Shown: positions 37,986 through 46,970 of the stretch, piece by piece
Layout of the letters: each line of letters begins with the position of its first letter
Numbering within the stretch: the first letter of the stretch is position 1
From: Psychromonas aquimarina ATCC BAA-1526
Lineage (GTDB): Bacteria; Pseudomonadota; Gammaproteobacteria; Enterobacterales; Psychromonadaceae
NCBI RefSeq assembly: GCF_000428725.1
Contig: NZ_AUAM01000012.1
Span: 82,453-146,452 of the forward strand
Length of the DNA: 64,000 bases
Direction: 5' to 3'
Notes under the pieces: model-generated
Told to the model about the DNA's origin: nothing
Seen by the model: the letters and a program-made list of their open reading frames with translations, nothing else
Database searches by the model: none
Position numbers and translations under genes: made by a program

Positions 37986-38795
37986 ATGTTCCATATCAAT
38001 TCAGCAAAAACTCTTCTTTGCATTATGCTGCTCTTTCTGTTTATCAGCATTCCAGCTCAGGCAAACCTGTCGGTATGTAAGCATTTGGTTGTTACCGGAA
38101 ATGCGGAATACCCCCCTATTCTCTGGCGTGATCAGCATAACCCCGGCAAACTGACCGGTCTGGCCGTTGAATTATTAGAGCTGGCATTAATGGATACTGG
38201 TATTAAAGTTGATGCCCGGGACCGCGGCGTTTGGGCCAGGGCGCAGCAGGAAGCTAAACATGGTGAAGTGGATATGCTCGCCGGTGCATTTATTACCGAT
38301 CAGCGTCAGGAGTATATGGATTATATTCTACCGCAGTTTACCAATGTGCCTAGTGTGGTGTGGGTAAAAAAAGGCAATGAGTTTCCTTTTAGGCAGTGGG
38401 ATGATTTACAAAGTAAACGCGGCGGCACCTTAGTCAACAACAGCTTCGGTCAGACTTTTGATAAATATGCGGCGGCAAACTTAGATATCCGCAGCAGCGC
38501 CACGGCTGAGCGCTCCTTTGCTATGCTGCTCGCCGAGCGTTTTGATTATGTACTGTACGAATTATACCAGGGTCTAACCATACTCGAAGTGTCGGGGTTA
38601 AAGAATAATATCAAGCATTTACAGCTGCCTGTTTCTATCGAAGGCTTGTATTTCACCCTGTCAAAAAAATCAGGGTGTAATAGTGAGGCTCTCAGAAGCT
38701 ACTTAAATAAACGCATGCAGGAACTAACCAACTTTAACACCTTTGATAAACTCTTCGATAAACATATGCAGCTATGGTTAGAACAGCAGAAATAA
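37986..38795 (+). CDS. Periplasmic solute-binding protein, family 3 type
   Basis: A 269-residue exported protein. The ATG at 37986 follows AAGGGGAG and starts the signal peptide (ending near AQA); the longer frame from 37932 has no ribosome site. The mature protein begins with LVVTGNAEYPPILWRD, and has the two-lobe SBP_bac_3 pattern (VDMLAGAFITDQRQEYMDY). No transporter genes adjoin it. It is the second orphan family-3 binding protein in this window; the two are not close copies. Its stop lies five bases from the convergent NqrM-like gene. Confidence 0.85.
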   Translation: MFHINSAKTLLCIMLLFLFISIPAQANLSVCKHLVVTGNAEYPPILWRDQHNPGKLTGLAVELLELALMDTGIKVDARDRGVWARAQQEAKHGEVDMLAGAFITDQRQEYMDYILPQFTNVPSVVWVKKGNEFPFRQWDDLQSKRGGTLVNNSFGQTFDKYAAANLDIRSSATAERSFAMLLAERFDYVLYELYQGLTILEVSGLKNNIKHLQLPVSIEGLYFTLSKKSGCNSEALRSYLNKRMQELTNFNTFDKLFDKHMQLWLEQQK

Positions 38796-38800
38796 TCTAA

Positions 38801-39001
38801 TCAGAGATGCGCCTGCGGCTCTTCAATCTGGTATAGAGTGCGGTGCTCATCGCAGACAGTTTCGCAGTCACAGCTGGGTTCAATATCAAGGTTAACTAAA
38901 CCTGCGCAGCTTCCCTGCAGTTCCCGGCGGTGGAAAATAACACCTAATGCCATAGCGCCCGCCGCCAGAGCAAAGGTTATAAATGTTATTACAAATAACA
39001 T
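38801..39001 (-). CDS. NqrM-like (DUF539) small cysteine-rich membrane protein
   Basis: A 66-residue protein with one N-terminal transmembrane segment and the cysteine pattern GSCAGL...CDCETVCDEH. This matches the DUF539 family; the founding member NqrM is needed to insert iron into Na+-translocating NADH:quinone reductase. No nqr genes are here. It is the last gene of a compact cluster with a NifX-like protein (17-base gap) and a DUF134 regulator, so it may be a paralogue with another client. Too short for many automatic pipelines but clearly conserved. Confidence 0.85.
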   Translation of the reverse strand: MLFVITFITFALAAGAMALGVIFHRRELQGSCAGLVNLDIEPSCDCETVCDEHRTLYQIEEPQAHL

Positions 39002-39018
39002 AAGTTATTTACCTTCTA

Positions 39019-39387
39019 TTAAACCGTACGACAAGAACCTTTACTTTTTACTCCCTGCTCTGGACTAAGCAGAGAGTTTTTACACTGCCGTGCATTTTCT
39101 AATAACTCCTCTGTTGTGTCCCGGGTACTGCCCTGCTCAACTTTAAAACCGCAAAATAATAACTTAGCCAATGTCTTTTCACCGATTTTGCGCACAATCA
39201 CTACATCACAATTGAGTTTCTGTAGCAGTTCAATCAGCAGTTTTTTTCCTGAACACCCTGGCACTGCCAGACAGGGATTTTTCTGCACCGCAACTACCCT
39301 GCCGAGCTCATTATAAAAAGTAAAAATTTCCGCCTTGGAGAAGCGCGGAGAAAGCTGTTTGTCTGTTGTTGCAATCGCGTAAATCAT
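39019..39387 (-). CDS. NifX/NifB-family iron-molybdenum cofactor-binding-type protein
   Basis: A 122-residue protein of the dinitrogenase iron-molybdenum cofactor biosynthesis family, which has an RNase-H-like fold and binds iron-sulfur or metal clusters. Landmarks: the N-terminal AIATTDKQLSPRFSKAE, the ELLQKLNCDVVIVRKIGE strand-helix region, and LLFCGFKV. A Cys-containing PGCSGKKL segment and C-terminal cysteines could bind metal. The ATG follows AAGGA which overlaps the end of the DUF134 gene by design (two-base gap). There is no nitrogen-fixation gene here. Confidence 0.88.
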   Translation of the reverse strand: MIYAIATTDKQLSPRFSKAEIFTFYNELGRVVAVQKNPCLAVPGCSGKKLLIELLQKLNCDVVIVRKIGEKTLAKLLFCGFKVEQGSTRDTTEELLENARQCKNSLLSPEQGVKSKGSCRTV

Positions 39388-39389
39388 AA

Positions 39390-39701
39390 TTATTCCTTTT
39401 CTGATTTTTCAGTTGAATGGTTGTTTTCAGGTAAGACTAGAGCTTCACCATTGAATAATGCACTAGTCACTTTGTACCGGGCTTTTTTTAATATATTGGC
39501 AAAGGTTTGTCGTGATACCTGCATTTCTTGAGCGGCATCCTGCTGCGACAGCTGCTGGATATCCACTAAACGCATCGCTTCAAATTCATCTGCTTCAATT
39601 TTAATTTTATTCAGCTCAGATCCGGGTACACCGTTGGGTTTAAATAAACTGAACCTGGCACAGCCGGCAGCACAAATATGCCGTTTGATTTTTGGTCTCA
39701 T
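39390..39701 (-). CDS. DUF134-family helix-turn-helix protein
   Basis: A 103-residue protein of the DUF134 family (small HTH proteins usually beside NifX-like genes). The HTH is LSQQDAAQEMQVSRQTFANIL, and EFEAMRLVD is the family signature. First of a three-gene cluster with the NifX-like and NqrM-like genes, which is the usual neighbourhood, and the likely regulator of it. Target and signal unknown. Confidence 0.88.
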   Translation of the reverse strand: MRPKIKRHICAAGCARFSLFKPNGVPGSELNKIKIEADEFEAMRLVDIQQLSQQDAAQEMQVSRQTFANILKKARYKVTSALFNGEALVLPENNHSTEKSEKE

Positions 39702-39796
39702 AATTTAATACTCAATTAGTAATAGTCATGCTACTCTACCCAAGTTGTTGGCATATGCCAATAACTATTTTTATTTACTAATAAGGTGCCCGCATA

Positions 39797-40294
39797 ATGA
39801 AACCGGAAAATAATGATAACCAGCAGCTTTTAATCGATATGATTCAGGTCAGCTGTCCGCAGCAGAGGTTAGATACTCTGGTGCAGATAAACAAACGTAC
39901 AAGTCATCAACACTGCATGCTGTGCGGTCCGCAGGCTGTATTAGGGTTAAACCTGATTTTCTACCACACAGGCGATCAGCAGGTCTGGGCACATGCTAAA
40001 GGCACAATCCACCAGCAGGGTTATCTGGGAATTATGCACGGCGGATTTCTAGCAGCTCTGCTTGATGCGGCTATGTGCCAGGCGGTTTTTCAACAGAACA
40101 TTGAAGCCGTCACTGCAGATATGAGTATCAGGTATCTTCATGAAGTAGCGCTTAACAGCGATATTTTAATCACAGGCACAGTTATTAAATCTTACCCGCC
40201 GCTGTATAAAGCTGAGGCCGAACTTTATGTAAACGGCAGACTGATGGTGAAAAGTAATGCCCGTTTTATGAAAAAAGTATCGGAAGCTGAATAA
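39797..40294 (+). CDS. PaaI-type hotdog thioesterase family protein
   Basis: A 165-residue protein with the PaaI-like hotdog fold: the GYLGIMHGGFLAALLDAAM segment supplies the HGG motif and the nearby acidic residue of the active site. Likely cleaves an acyl-CoA, substrate unknown. It is divergent from the DUF134 cluster and precedes the adenine riboswitch. CAAGGTGC upstream of the ATG is the ribosome site. Confidence 0.88.
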   Translation: MKPENNDNQQLLIDMIQVSCPQQRLDTLVQINKRTSHQHCMLCGPQAVLGLNLIFYHTGDQQVWAHAKGTIHQQGYLGIMHGGFLAALLDAAMCQAVFQQNIEAVTADMSIRYLHEVALNSDILITGTVIKSYPPLYKAEAELYVNGRLMVKSNARFMKKVSEAE

Positions 40295-40462
40295 CTGCTT
40301 GTCGTATCTGAATCTATGCAGAAAGTTGAACTGTTATCAGAAAGGCAAAGTTAAAAACGAGTTACACCTCTGATATTCATCATAAAAAAAACAAAAGTCC
40401 GGCAGCTCTATCCTGATATGGATTGCAGGCTAAAGATCATGCTGATAAAGTACGCTGTTAAA

Positions 40463-40535
40463 CTGCTTCGTATAATCCCAATGATATGGTTTGGGAGTTT
40501 CTACCAAGATCCTTAAATTCTTGATTATGAAGTCT
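40463..40535 (+). promoter_or_regulatory. Adenine (purine-class) riboswitch upstream of add
   Basis: The aptamer fits the purine-riboswitch pattern: P1 made by CTTCGTA and TATGAAG, J1/2 TATAAT, the P2 stem TCCCAA/TTTGGGA with loop GATATGG, GTTTCTACC in J2/3, and P3 CAAGA/TCTTG with loop TCCTTAAA. The J3/1 element GATTATG carries U at the ligand-pairing base (position 74 numbering), giving adenine rather than guanine specificity. The sequence closely resembles the Vibrio vulnificus add switch as I recall it. The Shine-Dalgarno (AAAGGTAG) lies about 30 bases downstream, so translational control is likely. Confidence 0.93.
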
Positions 40536-40571
40536 GTAACTTTAACGTAGCCTAAATAAAGGTAGAGACTT

Positions 40572-41567
40572 ATGAATTACTTTAACTTACCGAAAATCGA
40601 TCTGCACTGCCATCTGGACGGCAGCGTGCGCCCGCAGACAATAGTTGATCTTGCCCGTGAGCAGAGCCTGACACTGCCTACGGACAACATTGAGGAAATT
40701 AGAACCTTAATGATTGCTCCAGAGACCTGCTTAAACTTAGACGAATACCTGAAACGCTTTGAGCTGCCGCTGTCAGTAATGCAGACTGCAGAAGGTATCG
40801 AGCGCATTTCATTTGAGCTGTTTGAAGATGCAGCTAAAGAAAATGTTAAATACCTGGAAGTCCGTTTTGGTCCCCTGCTGCACCAGGAACAGGGGTTAAC
40901 CCTGGATCAGATCATCGGCAGTGCTGTAAAAGGCATGAAAAAAGCTGAACAGATGTATGACATCAAGGGTAACTACATCCTGTCATTATTAAGACATATG
41001 CCTAAAGAAACCATTAAAGGTGTTGTTGACGCAGGTGAAAAATATTTACAAGACGGCGTTGCGGCATTCGATTTAGCCGGCGGCGAAGCGGACGGGTTCT
41101 GCCATGAATTCATTCCTTATGCGCAGTATGCGGCGGATAAAGGCTACCGAATTACCATTCATGCCGGTGAGCAGGGTTCCGGTCAGAATGTCCATGATGC
41201 AGTATCACTGCTTGGCGCAGAGCGTGTTGGACACGGTATCCATATTACCGGACATGCAGAGGCTTATGATCTGGTAAAAGACAAAGAAGTTGCTCTGGAA
41301 ACCTGCCCGAGCAGTAATGTTCAGACTAAAGCTGTAGACAACCTCAGCAGTCACCCGCTGAAGGCCTTCTATAAAGACGGCATACTGGTTACTATCAATA
41401 CCGATAACCGTACCGTTTCTAACACCACCATGACAGATGAAGTGCGCAAGGTGATGGAAGAGTTTGATCTGAGCCGTGAAGACTACTTTAATATCTATAA
41501 AATCAGTGTTGAACATGCATTTGCTTCACAGGAAGTAAAGCAGCACCTGCTTCAGTACGCAGAATAA
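40572..41567 (+). CDS. add: Adenosine deaminase
   Basis: Converts adenosine and deoxyadenosine to inosine and ammonia for purine salvage. The 331-residue length fits. The zinc/catalytic landmarks are [10 protein letters not shown] (two His), [10 protein letters not shown] (His, Glu), VGHGIHI (His) and VTINTDNRT (Asp pair region). AAAGGTAG is the ribosome site. Control by the adenine riboswitch means translation rises when adenine is available. It ends at a perfect terminator. Confidence 0.96.
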   Translation: MNYFNLPKIDLHCHLDGSVRPQTIVDLAREQSLTLPTDNIEEIRTLMIAPETCLNLDEYLKRFELPLSVMQTAEGIERISFELFEDAAKENVKYLEVRFGPLLHQEQGLTLDQIIGSAVKGMKKAEQMYDIKGNYILSLLRHMPKETIKGVVDAGEKYLQDGVAAFDLAGGEADGFCHEFIPYAQYAADKGYRITIHAGEQGSGQNVHDAVSLLGAERVGHGIHITGHAEAYDLVKDKEVALETCPSSNVQTKAVDNLSSHPLKAFYKDGILVTINTDNRTVSNTTMTDEVRKVMEEFDLSREDYFNIYKISVEHAFASQEVKQHLLQYAE

Positions 41568-41867
41568 CCCTTAACTGAACTAAACCTCAGTCTGTACTTC
41601 ATAAAGCCGTAAGTTAACTTGTTTAACTTACGGCTTTTTTATATCTGCGGCATTCTCAGCGACGACAGTAATAAGCGGCTCCCAATATGCAGTTAACCTG
41701 ACGACTTTTTATAAAGTAATGATAATTTACACAGTTGTGACAGACATCACCAAAGTTTGAGTGTATTATTTTCTGCTTTTATCCATAAGTACAGCTGAAA
41801 CATTACCTGTTTTCAGCATGCTGCTGTTAGTTTCAGGCTGCTCAGTACTTCAGCCGGCAGCAGAAAC
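41568..41867. other. Intergenic gap between add and PBP2
   Basis: Contains the add terminator and about 230 bases before the PBP2 start, presumably with its promoter. No other feature seen. Confidence 0.4.
41603..41640 (+). terminator. Terminator after add
   Basis: AAAGCCGTAAGTTAA pairs with TTTAACTTACGGCTTT around a 4-base loop, then T run. Confidence 0.92.
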
Positions 41868-43766
41868 ATGAATAAACCCAAGCAGAATGATATTCGTAAC
41901 CATGAACAGGAAAAGGATATTTTCTTTCGCCGAATTATTGTTTCATTATTTATAATATTATTATTAACCAGCCTTTTATTAGCCAACTTTTACAAGCTGG
42001 AAGTCATTGATTTCAAAGAATATACAACTCGCGCAGATGACAACCGCATTAGAGTTATTGCTGTTGCTCCGCAGCGGGGGCGCATTTTAGATCGTAACGG
42101 TGTGGTTTTAGCCGATAATAAAGCGGTTTACAGCCTCGAAGTCATCCCGGAAAAAGTGGCTGATATGCAGTCAGCCCTTACAAAATTAAAAATACTGCTC
42201 GACCTGACAGACCTTCAAATAACACGGTTTCAGGAAGCGGTAAATCAAACCAGGCAGTTCAAATCCATTGCCCTTGTTCCTGAGCTCAGCGAGAAACAAG
42301 TCGCTGTATTCTCTGTCAATGGATACCAGTTCCCGGGAATTTCTATCGAGGCGCATAATGAACGCTTTTATCCCTTTGCAGAAAACCTGACTCACGTTTT
42401 AGGTTATGTCGCTAAAATTAATGACCGCGATATAAAAAATCTAAAAGCTCAGGAAAAATACAGTAATTACAAAAATACCCGGGTGATCGGCAAACTGGGT
42501 ATCGAACAGTATTATGAAGATATACTGCACGGCAAGTCCGGTTATAAAAAAGTAGAAACAAACAATCTCGGGCGCATTATGCGTACCATCGAAAACGTAC
42601 CGCCTGTTTCTGGTAAAGATATCAAACTAAATATCGATATTAATCTGCAGTTATATGCAGCTGAATTACTGACGGAAACAACAACGGATCCGCTCAGCGG
42701 CAAAGTAAAGATAAAACATAAACGGGGCTCAGTTGTGGTCCTGGATCCGAGGGATAACTCTGTTTTAGCCATGTTTTCAAGCCCCAGTTATGACCCTAAC
42801 CTGTTTGTTCAAGGCATCTCTTATGCGCAGTATAATAAGTTATTAAATGATCCGGACCGTCCGTTATTTAACCGGGCAACCCTCGGTGCTTATCCCCCGG
42901 CTTCAACGGTAAAACCGCTTGTTGCAGCGGCGGCTCTCTCTGAAGGTGTGATCACCCCTGAAACAACCAGAAACTTTCCCGGCTGGTGGCGAATTCCCAA
43001 CAGCAAAAGTCGAAAATTTCGAGATGATCGCCACGGTGGTTTCGGTGATGTAAATATATATCAGGCAATTGAGCGCTCCGTTAATACCTTCTTTTATCAA
43101 ATCGCCTTTGATCTAGGTATAGACCGTCTCTCTGCCTGGATGAGTAAATTTGGTTACGGACAGCTTTCCGGTATTGATATTAATGAGGATACTCCAGCTA
43201 ATATGCCGACCCGAAAATGGAAAGAGGCACATTATCATACCCAGTGGTATCAGGGAGATACTATTCCTGTTGGCATTGGACAGGGATACTGGACGGCAAC
43301 TCCGCTGCAGATAGCTAAAGCGATTTCTGTTGTTGCTAATAAAGGTCTTGTGCATCGCCCGCATTTAGTAAAAAGTATTATTGAGCATGGAGTTGAGACG
43401 CCGTTGTTATTTAAAAATTTTGCAGCAGTAAGTTCAGTAAAACAAAGCGACTGGGCGGTTGTTGAAGAAGGCATGCGCCGTGTCATAAGTACAGGTACAG
43501 GCCGGTTTGCTTTCAAAGACTCGCCCTACCAGGCGGCAGGAAAATCCGGAACAAGTCAGGTCTTCGGTCTGCCGGATACTCATAAATATGATGCCTCTAA
43601 AATTGCCGAGCTTTCTCGAGATCATGCATTATTTACTGCATTTGCTCCGCTTGATAAACCGCAGGTACTGGTTAGTGCAGTGTTAGAAAATGCCGGCTGG
43701 GGAAGGAATGCCGCCCCTATAGTGAAAAAACTAATGGATGCAGAGCTGGGTTATGGTTATAACTAA
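41868..43766 (+). CDS. mrdA: Peptidoglycan transpeptidase PBP2 (class B)
   Basis: Cross-links peptidoglycan in the rod-elongation complex. The 632-residue inner-membrane protein has one N-terminal transmembrane segment (about residues 20-45), a pedestal domain and the C-terminal transpeptidase with SxxK in YPPASTVKPLV (nucleophile Ser), SVN in ERSVNTFFY and KSGTSQV (KTG-box equivalent). Similarity is to PBP2/MrdA. rodA normally follows mrdA, but the next gene here is an unrelated AAA protein on the other strand; it could be a second copy. The start at 41868 has CAGCAG upstream only. Confidence 0.9.
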   Translation: MNKPKQNDIRNHEQEKDIFFRRIIVSLFIILLLTSLLLANFYKLEVIDFKEYTTRADDNRIRVIAVAPQRGRILDRNGVVLADNKAVYSLEVIPEKVADMQSALTKLKILLDLTDLQITRFQEAVNQTRQFKSIALVPELSEKQVAVFSVNGYQFPGISIEAHNERFYPFAENLTHVLGYVAKINDRDIKNLKAQEKYSNYKNTRVIGKLGIEQYYEDILHGKSGYKKVETNNLGRIMRTIENVPPVSGKDIKLNIDINLQLYAAELLTETTTDPLSGKVKIKHKRGSVVVLDPRDNSVLAMFSSPSYDPNLFVQGISYAQYNKLLNDPDRPLFNRATLGAYPPASTVKPLVAAAALSEGVITPETTRNFPGWWRIPNSKSRKFRDDRHGGFGDVNIYQAIERSVNTFFYQIAFDLGIDRLSAWMSKFGYGQLSGIDINEDTPANMPTRKWKEAHYHTQWYQGDTIPVGIGQGYWTATPLQIAKAISVVANKGLVHRPHLVKSIIEHGVETPLLFKNFAAVSSVKQSDWAVVEEGMRRVISTGTGRFAFKDSPYQAAGKSGTSQVFGLPDTHKYDASKIAELSRDHALFTAFAPLDKPQVLVSAVLENAGWGRNAAPIVKKLMDAELGYGYN

Positions 43767-43888
43767 TTATTATCCTGACGAAATTAATCTTAGAAGTGTA
43801 AACATGCGTAAAGAAGCTCAGTAAACGAATAATTATAGATACAGCAGCCGGGGTCGCCAGCATCAATTTACAAACACTGCAGGACGAG

Positions 43889-44797
43889 TTATTTACATAA
43901 ACCGCTTTTACGGTGACTCAATACAAACGGCTCAACCGCATCAATATCTGCAGCTGTAACTTCTTGAGCCCCCTGCCAGGCTGCGTGTGCGCCGGCGGCC
44001 TGAGAGAACTGTAAATCTGCACATAAACCGTTAACCTGCGCAGCGTCACAGCGCTGTGCAATATCGCTCAGTATATTATCCGGGAAGGTGACGCTGTGCA
44101 GAAGATCCCTGGCATCTGAAATCTGCTGCTGCAGTTCCACCTGACGCATCTGATAGAACTCACAAAACCGCCCGGGATCAGACTCAAATGCCCGGCGTGT
44201 TTTAATAATCTCTACCCTCTGTGCAAGACTATAGCTGCTGTCCAAATGCACCACGAATCCAAATCGATCTAATAACTGCTGACTTAGCGGCCCCTGTTCC
44301 GGATTTATTGTTGCTATCAGAGTAAAATTTGCCAGGTGAGCATGACTTAGCCCGTAACGTTCAACCCGGTTCACACCGCTGCCGGCGGCATTAAGCAGCT
44401 GAGCAACAAGCAGTTCAGGAAGCTGATTCACCTGTTCGGCATACAAGACTCCGCCGTGCGCTTTACTCAATAAACCCGGTGAAAAATGTACATTCTGCTG
44501 GTTTAAAACATGGTCTAAATCCAGGGTGCCGAGCAGCATCTCTTCACTGGCAGTTAAAGATGCAGTCACAAAATCTGAATTACGCTGCGCAGTGCCGGGT
44601 AAAATATCGATTAAACCTCGGGATAAGGTTGATTTGCCGCAGGCTGCCGGGGAACAAAGCAGTACGCCGCCGATTTTAGGGTTAATCGCTGCCAGAATTA
44701 AGGCTTTTTTACAGCGTTCCTGTCCCTGCACAGCACTAAAAGGAAATATTTTTAAACTTTCGTCTGATGTTCCATGAGCGCTGCTTACTAACGACAT
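43889..44797 (-). CDS. MoxR/Mg-chelatase-like AAA protein with degenerate Walker motifs
   Basis: A 302-residue protein of the Mg-chelatase ChlI/BchI-like AAA+ group. The P-loop position reads SPAACGKST (canonical GxxGxGK[S/T], here two glycines replaced), Walker B reads LYAEQVNQL (canonical YVDEVN, so the metal-binding Asp is Glu and the catalytic Glu is Gln), and LLDRFGFVVHL is the sensor-2/arginine-finger region. This pattern suggests ATP binding with little or no hydrolysis. The start is the ATG at 44797 with AGAGGTG upstream. It has no VWA partner nearby. The STAS-like gene lies 131 bases upstream on the same strand. Confidence 0.82.
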   Translation of the reverse strand: MSLVSSAHGTSDESLKIFPFSAVQGQERCKKALILAAINPKIGGVLLCSPAACGKSTLSRGLIDILPGTAQRNSDFVTASLTASEEMLLGTLDLDHVLNQQNVHFSPGLLSKAHGGVLYAEQVNQLPELLVAQLLNAAGSGVNRVERYGLSHAHLANFTLIATINPEQGPLSQQLLDRFGFVVHLDSSYSLAQRVEIIKTRRAFESDPGRFCEFYQMRQVELQQQISDARDLLHSVTFPDNILSDIAQRCDAAQVNGLCADLQFSQAAGAHAAWQGAQEVTAADIDAVEPFVLSHRKSGLCK

Positions 44798-44928
44798 ATT
44801 ACACCTCTGATAATCTGCGGTATTTATACAGTCAAATTTAGTCCCAATAACGCTACTAAACAACCAGACAGTGCATTTAATAGTGCACAGGCGTAAAAGA
44901 GGGAATGCGCTGCAGAATATTTATAAAA

Positions 44929-45324
44929 CTAAGCGCACTGCAGATCAAAATTAACCGAACGAAGCCAGTCCAGCGCTTCACTTTGCTCTTTAAAAAAATT
45001 AAGTTCAATATTATTAAGGTTAAGCAGCATTTTTTCTATCAGATATCTCTGCAGCGGTGACCTGCAGACCACTACTTCATATTTCTGGTTATTGCGGTTT
45101 GCCCAGAGATTCCGTTCTTCAACTAAGCCGCGTATATCCGGGGTTGCCAGCTCCCACTTAGACAAATCTAATAAACATGCCCAGGGCTCTTGTATCAAAG
45201 ACTGAGCAGCCGCTTTATATTCGATACAAAAGCGTTTGGCTGTTTCATAATTCCAGGCGCCGAATGCCTGTACCCGAATCAGCTGCCCGACGATCCGGAT
45301 CGTAAAAGAGCCATGCTCCTGCAT
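44929..45324 (-). CDS. STAS-like small protein, unknown function
   Basis: A 131-residue cytosolic protein with alternating strands and helices, resembling STAS/SpoIIAA-type antagonist folds (beta-rich start GSFTIRIVGQLIRV, then CLLDLSKWE). I cannot prove the family. Its gene is followed by the AAA gene and may be cotranscribed. A weak AAGGAA ribosome site precedes the ATG. Confidence 0.65.
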   Translation of the reverse strand: MQEHGSFTIRIVGQLIRVQAFGAWNYETAKRFCIEYKAAAQSLIQEPWACLLDLSKWELATPDIRGLVEERNLWANRNNQKYEVVVCRSPLQRYLIEKMLLNLNNIELNFFKEQSEALDWLRSVNFDLQCA

Positions 45325-45441
45325 TGTTTATTCCTTAAAAGATAAAAAGTCCATTTTCAGCGATAAAGCGCTGCAGTTTAATGCGCGCTAATTAAAACAA
45401 GCCTGACGGTTGAAATCTTTGATTTTGATCCATGATCTTGT

Positions 45442-45693
45442 CTATTTAACATACACTTTCGCTGCATTTATTTTAAAAGCCGGCGTGCCTCTCACTAAGG
45501 CTTCACGGGCAAATACACTAGCGCAGTTCGGGCAGGTACATGTTTCAATAGTGTAATCAACAGAAATACGTTCTTTAAAACATTTCACCAGAGCCCCTTT
45601 GCCGCCCTTTCGGTATTTATACAGTCGGCATTTACACCTGGCACAGAAAATATCAACCGTCCGCACCGGTCCTTTTTTATTCGGTTTAGCCAT
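45442..45693 (-). CDS. Small zinc-ribbon-like protein
   Basis: An 83-residue basic protein. Cysteines occur as CARC (residue about 18), C near 38, and CTCPNC (about 52-57), a four-cysteine zinc-ribbon layout. AAGGAG gives a strong ribosome site. No family recognised; the N-terminus MAKPNKKGP is typical of nucleic-acid-associated small proteins. It looks monocistronic. Confidence 0.7.
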   Translation of the reverse strand: MAKPNKKGPVRTVDIFCARCKCRLYKYRKGGKGALVKCFKERISVDYTIETCTCPNCASVFAREALVRGTPAFKINAAKVYVK

Positions 45694-45876
45694 TTATTAA
45701 GCGGCTCCTTTAATAACTGCTTCAGTAAGCTTAAAAATTTCTGCAAAAATATACGCCAGATTCACGATTTGCCAGGCTGATCTTAATCAATGCCCCTTTA
45801 ATCAGCATCAACATTATTCGATTATTTATTAAATATTGAATACACTATGCATCCTTTAAATTATCGGGAAAAATTA

Positions 45877-46683
45877 ATGTATAAACTTGTTGCTTTAGAT
45901 ATGGACGGCACGCTGCTGAACAGCGAAAAAGCCTTAACCAGCAAAGTTCGTGAGGCGATTGCATCGGCCAAAGAACAAGGAATAAAAGTAGTATTAGCTT
46001 CAGGTCGCCCCTTTGAAGGTATGCTGCCGACATTAAAAGAACTGGGTTTAGACGGCGCAGATGATTACGCACTGACTTACAATGCCTCATTAATCCTTAA
46101 AGTTGCTTGTAAAAGCGTGGTCAGCAGCGCCATTCTGACCGGCCGGGATGCAGTGGATCTTAAGAAGTTAGCCGATAAACTTGGCGTTAATATTCTTGCT
46201 TACTCCATGACCCGCGGCTTAATCACGCCTAAAGAAAATGAATATACCGAGTATGAAGCAAAACTTAACGGTATTGAATATTCACTATTTGACTTTGATA
46301 AACTTGAAGCGGATGAGGATATATTAAAGGTGATGATGATTGACCAGGAGCAGATACTGTCAAAAGCGGTTGAACAGCTGCCGCAGTCACTGCAGGAAAA
46401 ATATTCAATGGCAAGAAGCACGCCGTTTTTTTACGAGTTTATGAATAAGGACAGTAATAAAGGCATGGGTATGGCGGCTTTAACTGCACACCTGGGACTT
46501 ACTGCAGAGCAGATAATTTGTGTCGGTGATGCGGCTAATGACTTAGAGATGATTAAATACGCAGGTCTTGGCGTAGCGATGGAAAACGGCAGCGATGAAG
46601 TTAAAGCGAATGCCGATTATATTACTGCCAGTAATGATCAAGACGGCGTTGCCCATGTATTTGAAAAATACGTATTGAACTAA
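45877..46683 (+). CDS. yidA: Sugar-phosphate phosphatase YidA (HAD, Cof type)
   Basis: A 268-residue Cof-type HAD phosphatase, matching E. coli YidA (270). HAD motif I is ALDMDGTLLNS, motif II LASGRPF, and motif IV is VGDAANDLEMI, with the C2B cap between. YidA removes phosphate from sugar phosphates and other small metabolites. The ATG at 45877 is preferred over 45847 because GGGAAAAA precedes it and the motif-I spacing is right. It ends with a hairpin terminator. Confidence 0.92.
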   Translation: MYKLVALDMDGTLLNSEKALTSKVREAIASAKEQGIKVVLASGRPFEGMLPTLKELGLDGADDYALTYNASLILKVACKSVVSSAILTGRDAVDLKKLADKLGVNILAYSMTRGLITPKENEYTEYEAKLNGIEYSLFDFDKLEADEDILKVMMIDQEQILSKAVEQLPQSLQEKYSMARSTPFFYEFMNKDSNKGMGMAALTAHLGLTAEQIICVGDAANDLEMIKYAGLGVAMENGSDEVKANADYITASNDQDGVAHVFEKYVLN

Positions 46684-46701
46684 CCCTCTCTGCATACGTA
46701 A

Positions 46702-46740
46702 AAAGCACCGCTATTGTATTTCTAAGAATAACGGTGTTTT
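46702..46740 (+). terminator. Terminator after yidA
   Basis: CACCG/CGGTG stem extended by TATT/AATA with one bulge each side, then TTTT. Confidence 0.6.
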
Positions 46741-46748
46741 CTGCAGCC

Positions 46749-46970
46749 TTAACTTAGTAAATAAGTCTGCTTAAACAACTGTGCATTTTCATTATATAAA
46801 TTAATACAGTTGCGGCAGATACAGGACTTACGCTTAAGATGTTCCGGCACCAGCTCAGTCAGCGATGCAGGTATCGGCAGATCATAACACCAGCAGGGTT
46901 TACTGCTGTCGGCCCGGCAGCGGTTTAAGCCTTTACAGAACGGGCAGGTTTTATCACTACTCGTGTTCAT
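46749..46970 (-). CDS. Cysteine-rich CWC family protein
   Basis: A 73-residue protein with nine cysteines. The CPFC, CWC and CICRNC pattern matches the small cysteine-rich CWC family, whose function is unknown. The ATG at 46970 lies inside the last codons of the upstream gene (14-base overlap), which implies coupled translation. The longer frame to 47081 runs through that gene and lacks a ribosome site. Confidence 0.75.
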   Translation of the reverse strand: MNTSSDKTCPFCKGLNRCRADSSKPCWCYDLPIPASLTELVPEHLKRKSCICRNCINLYNENAQLFKQTYLLS

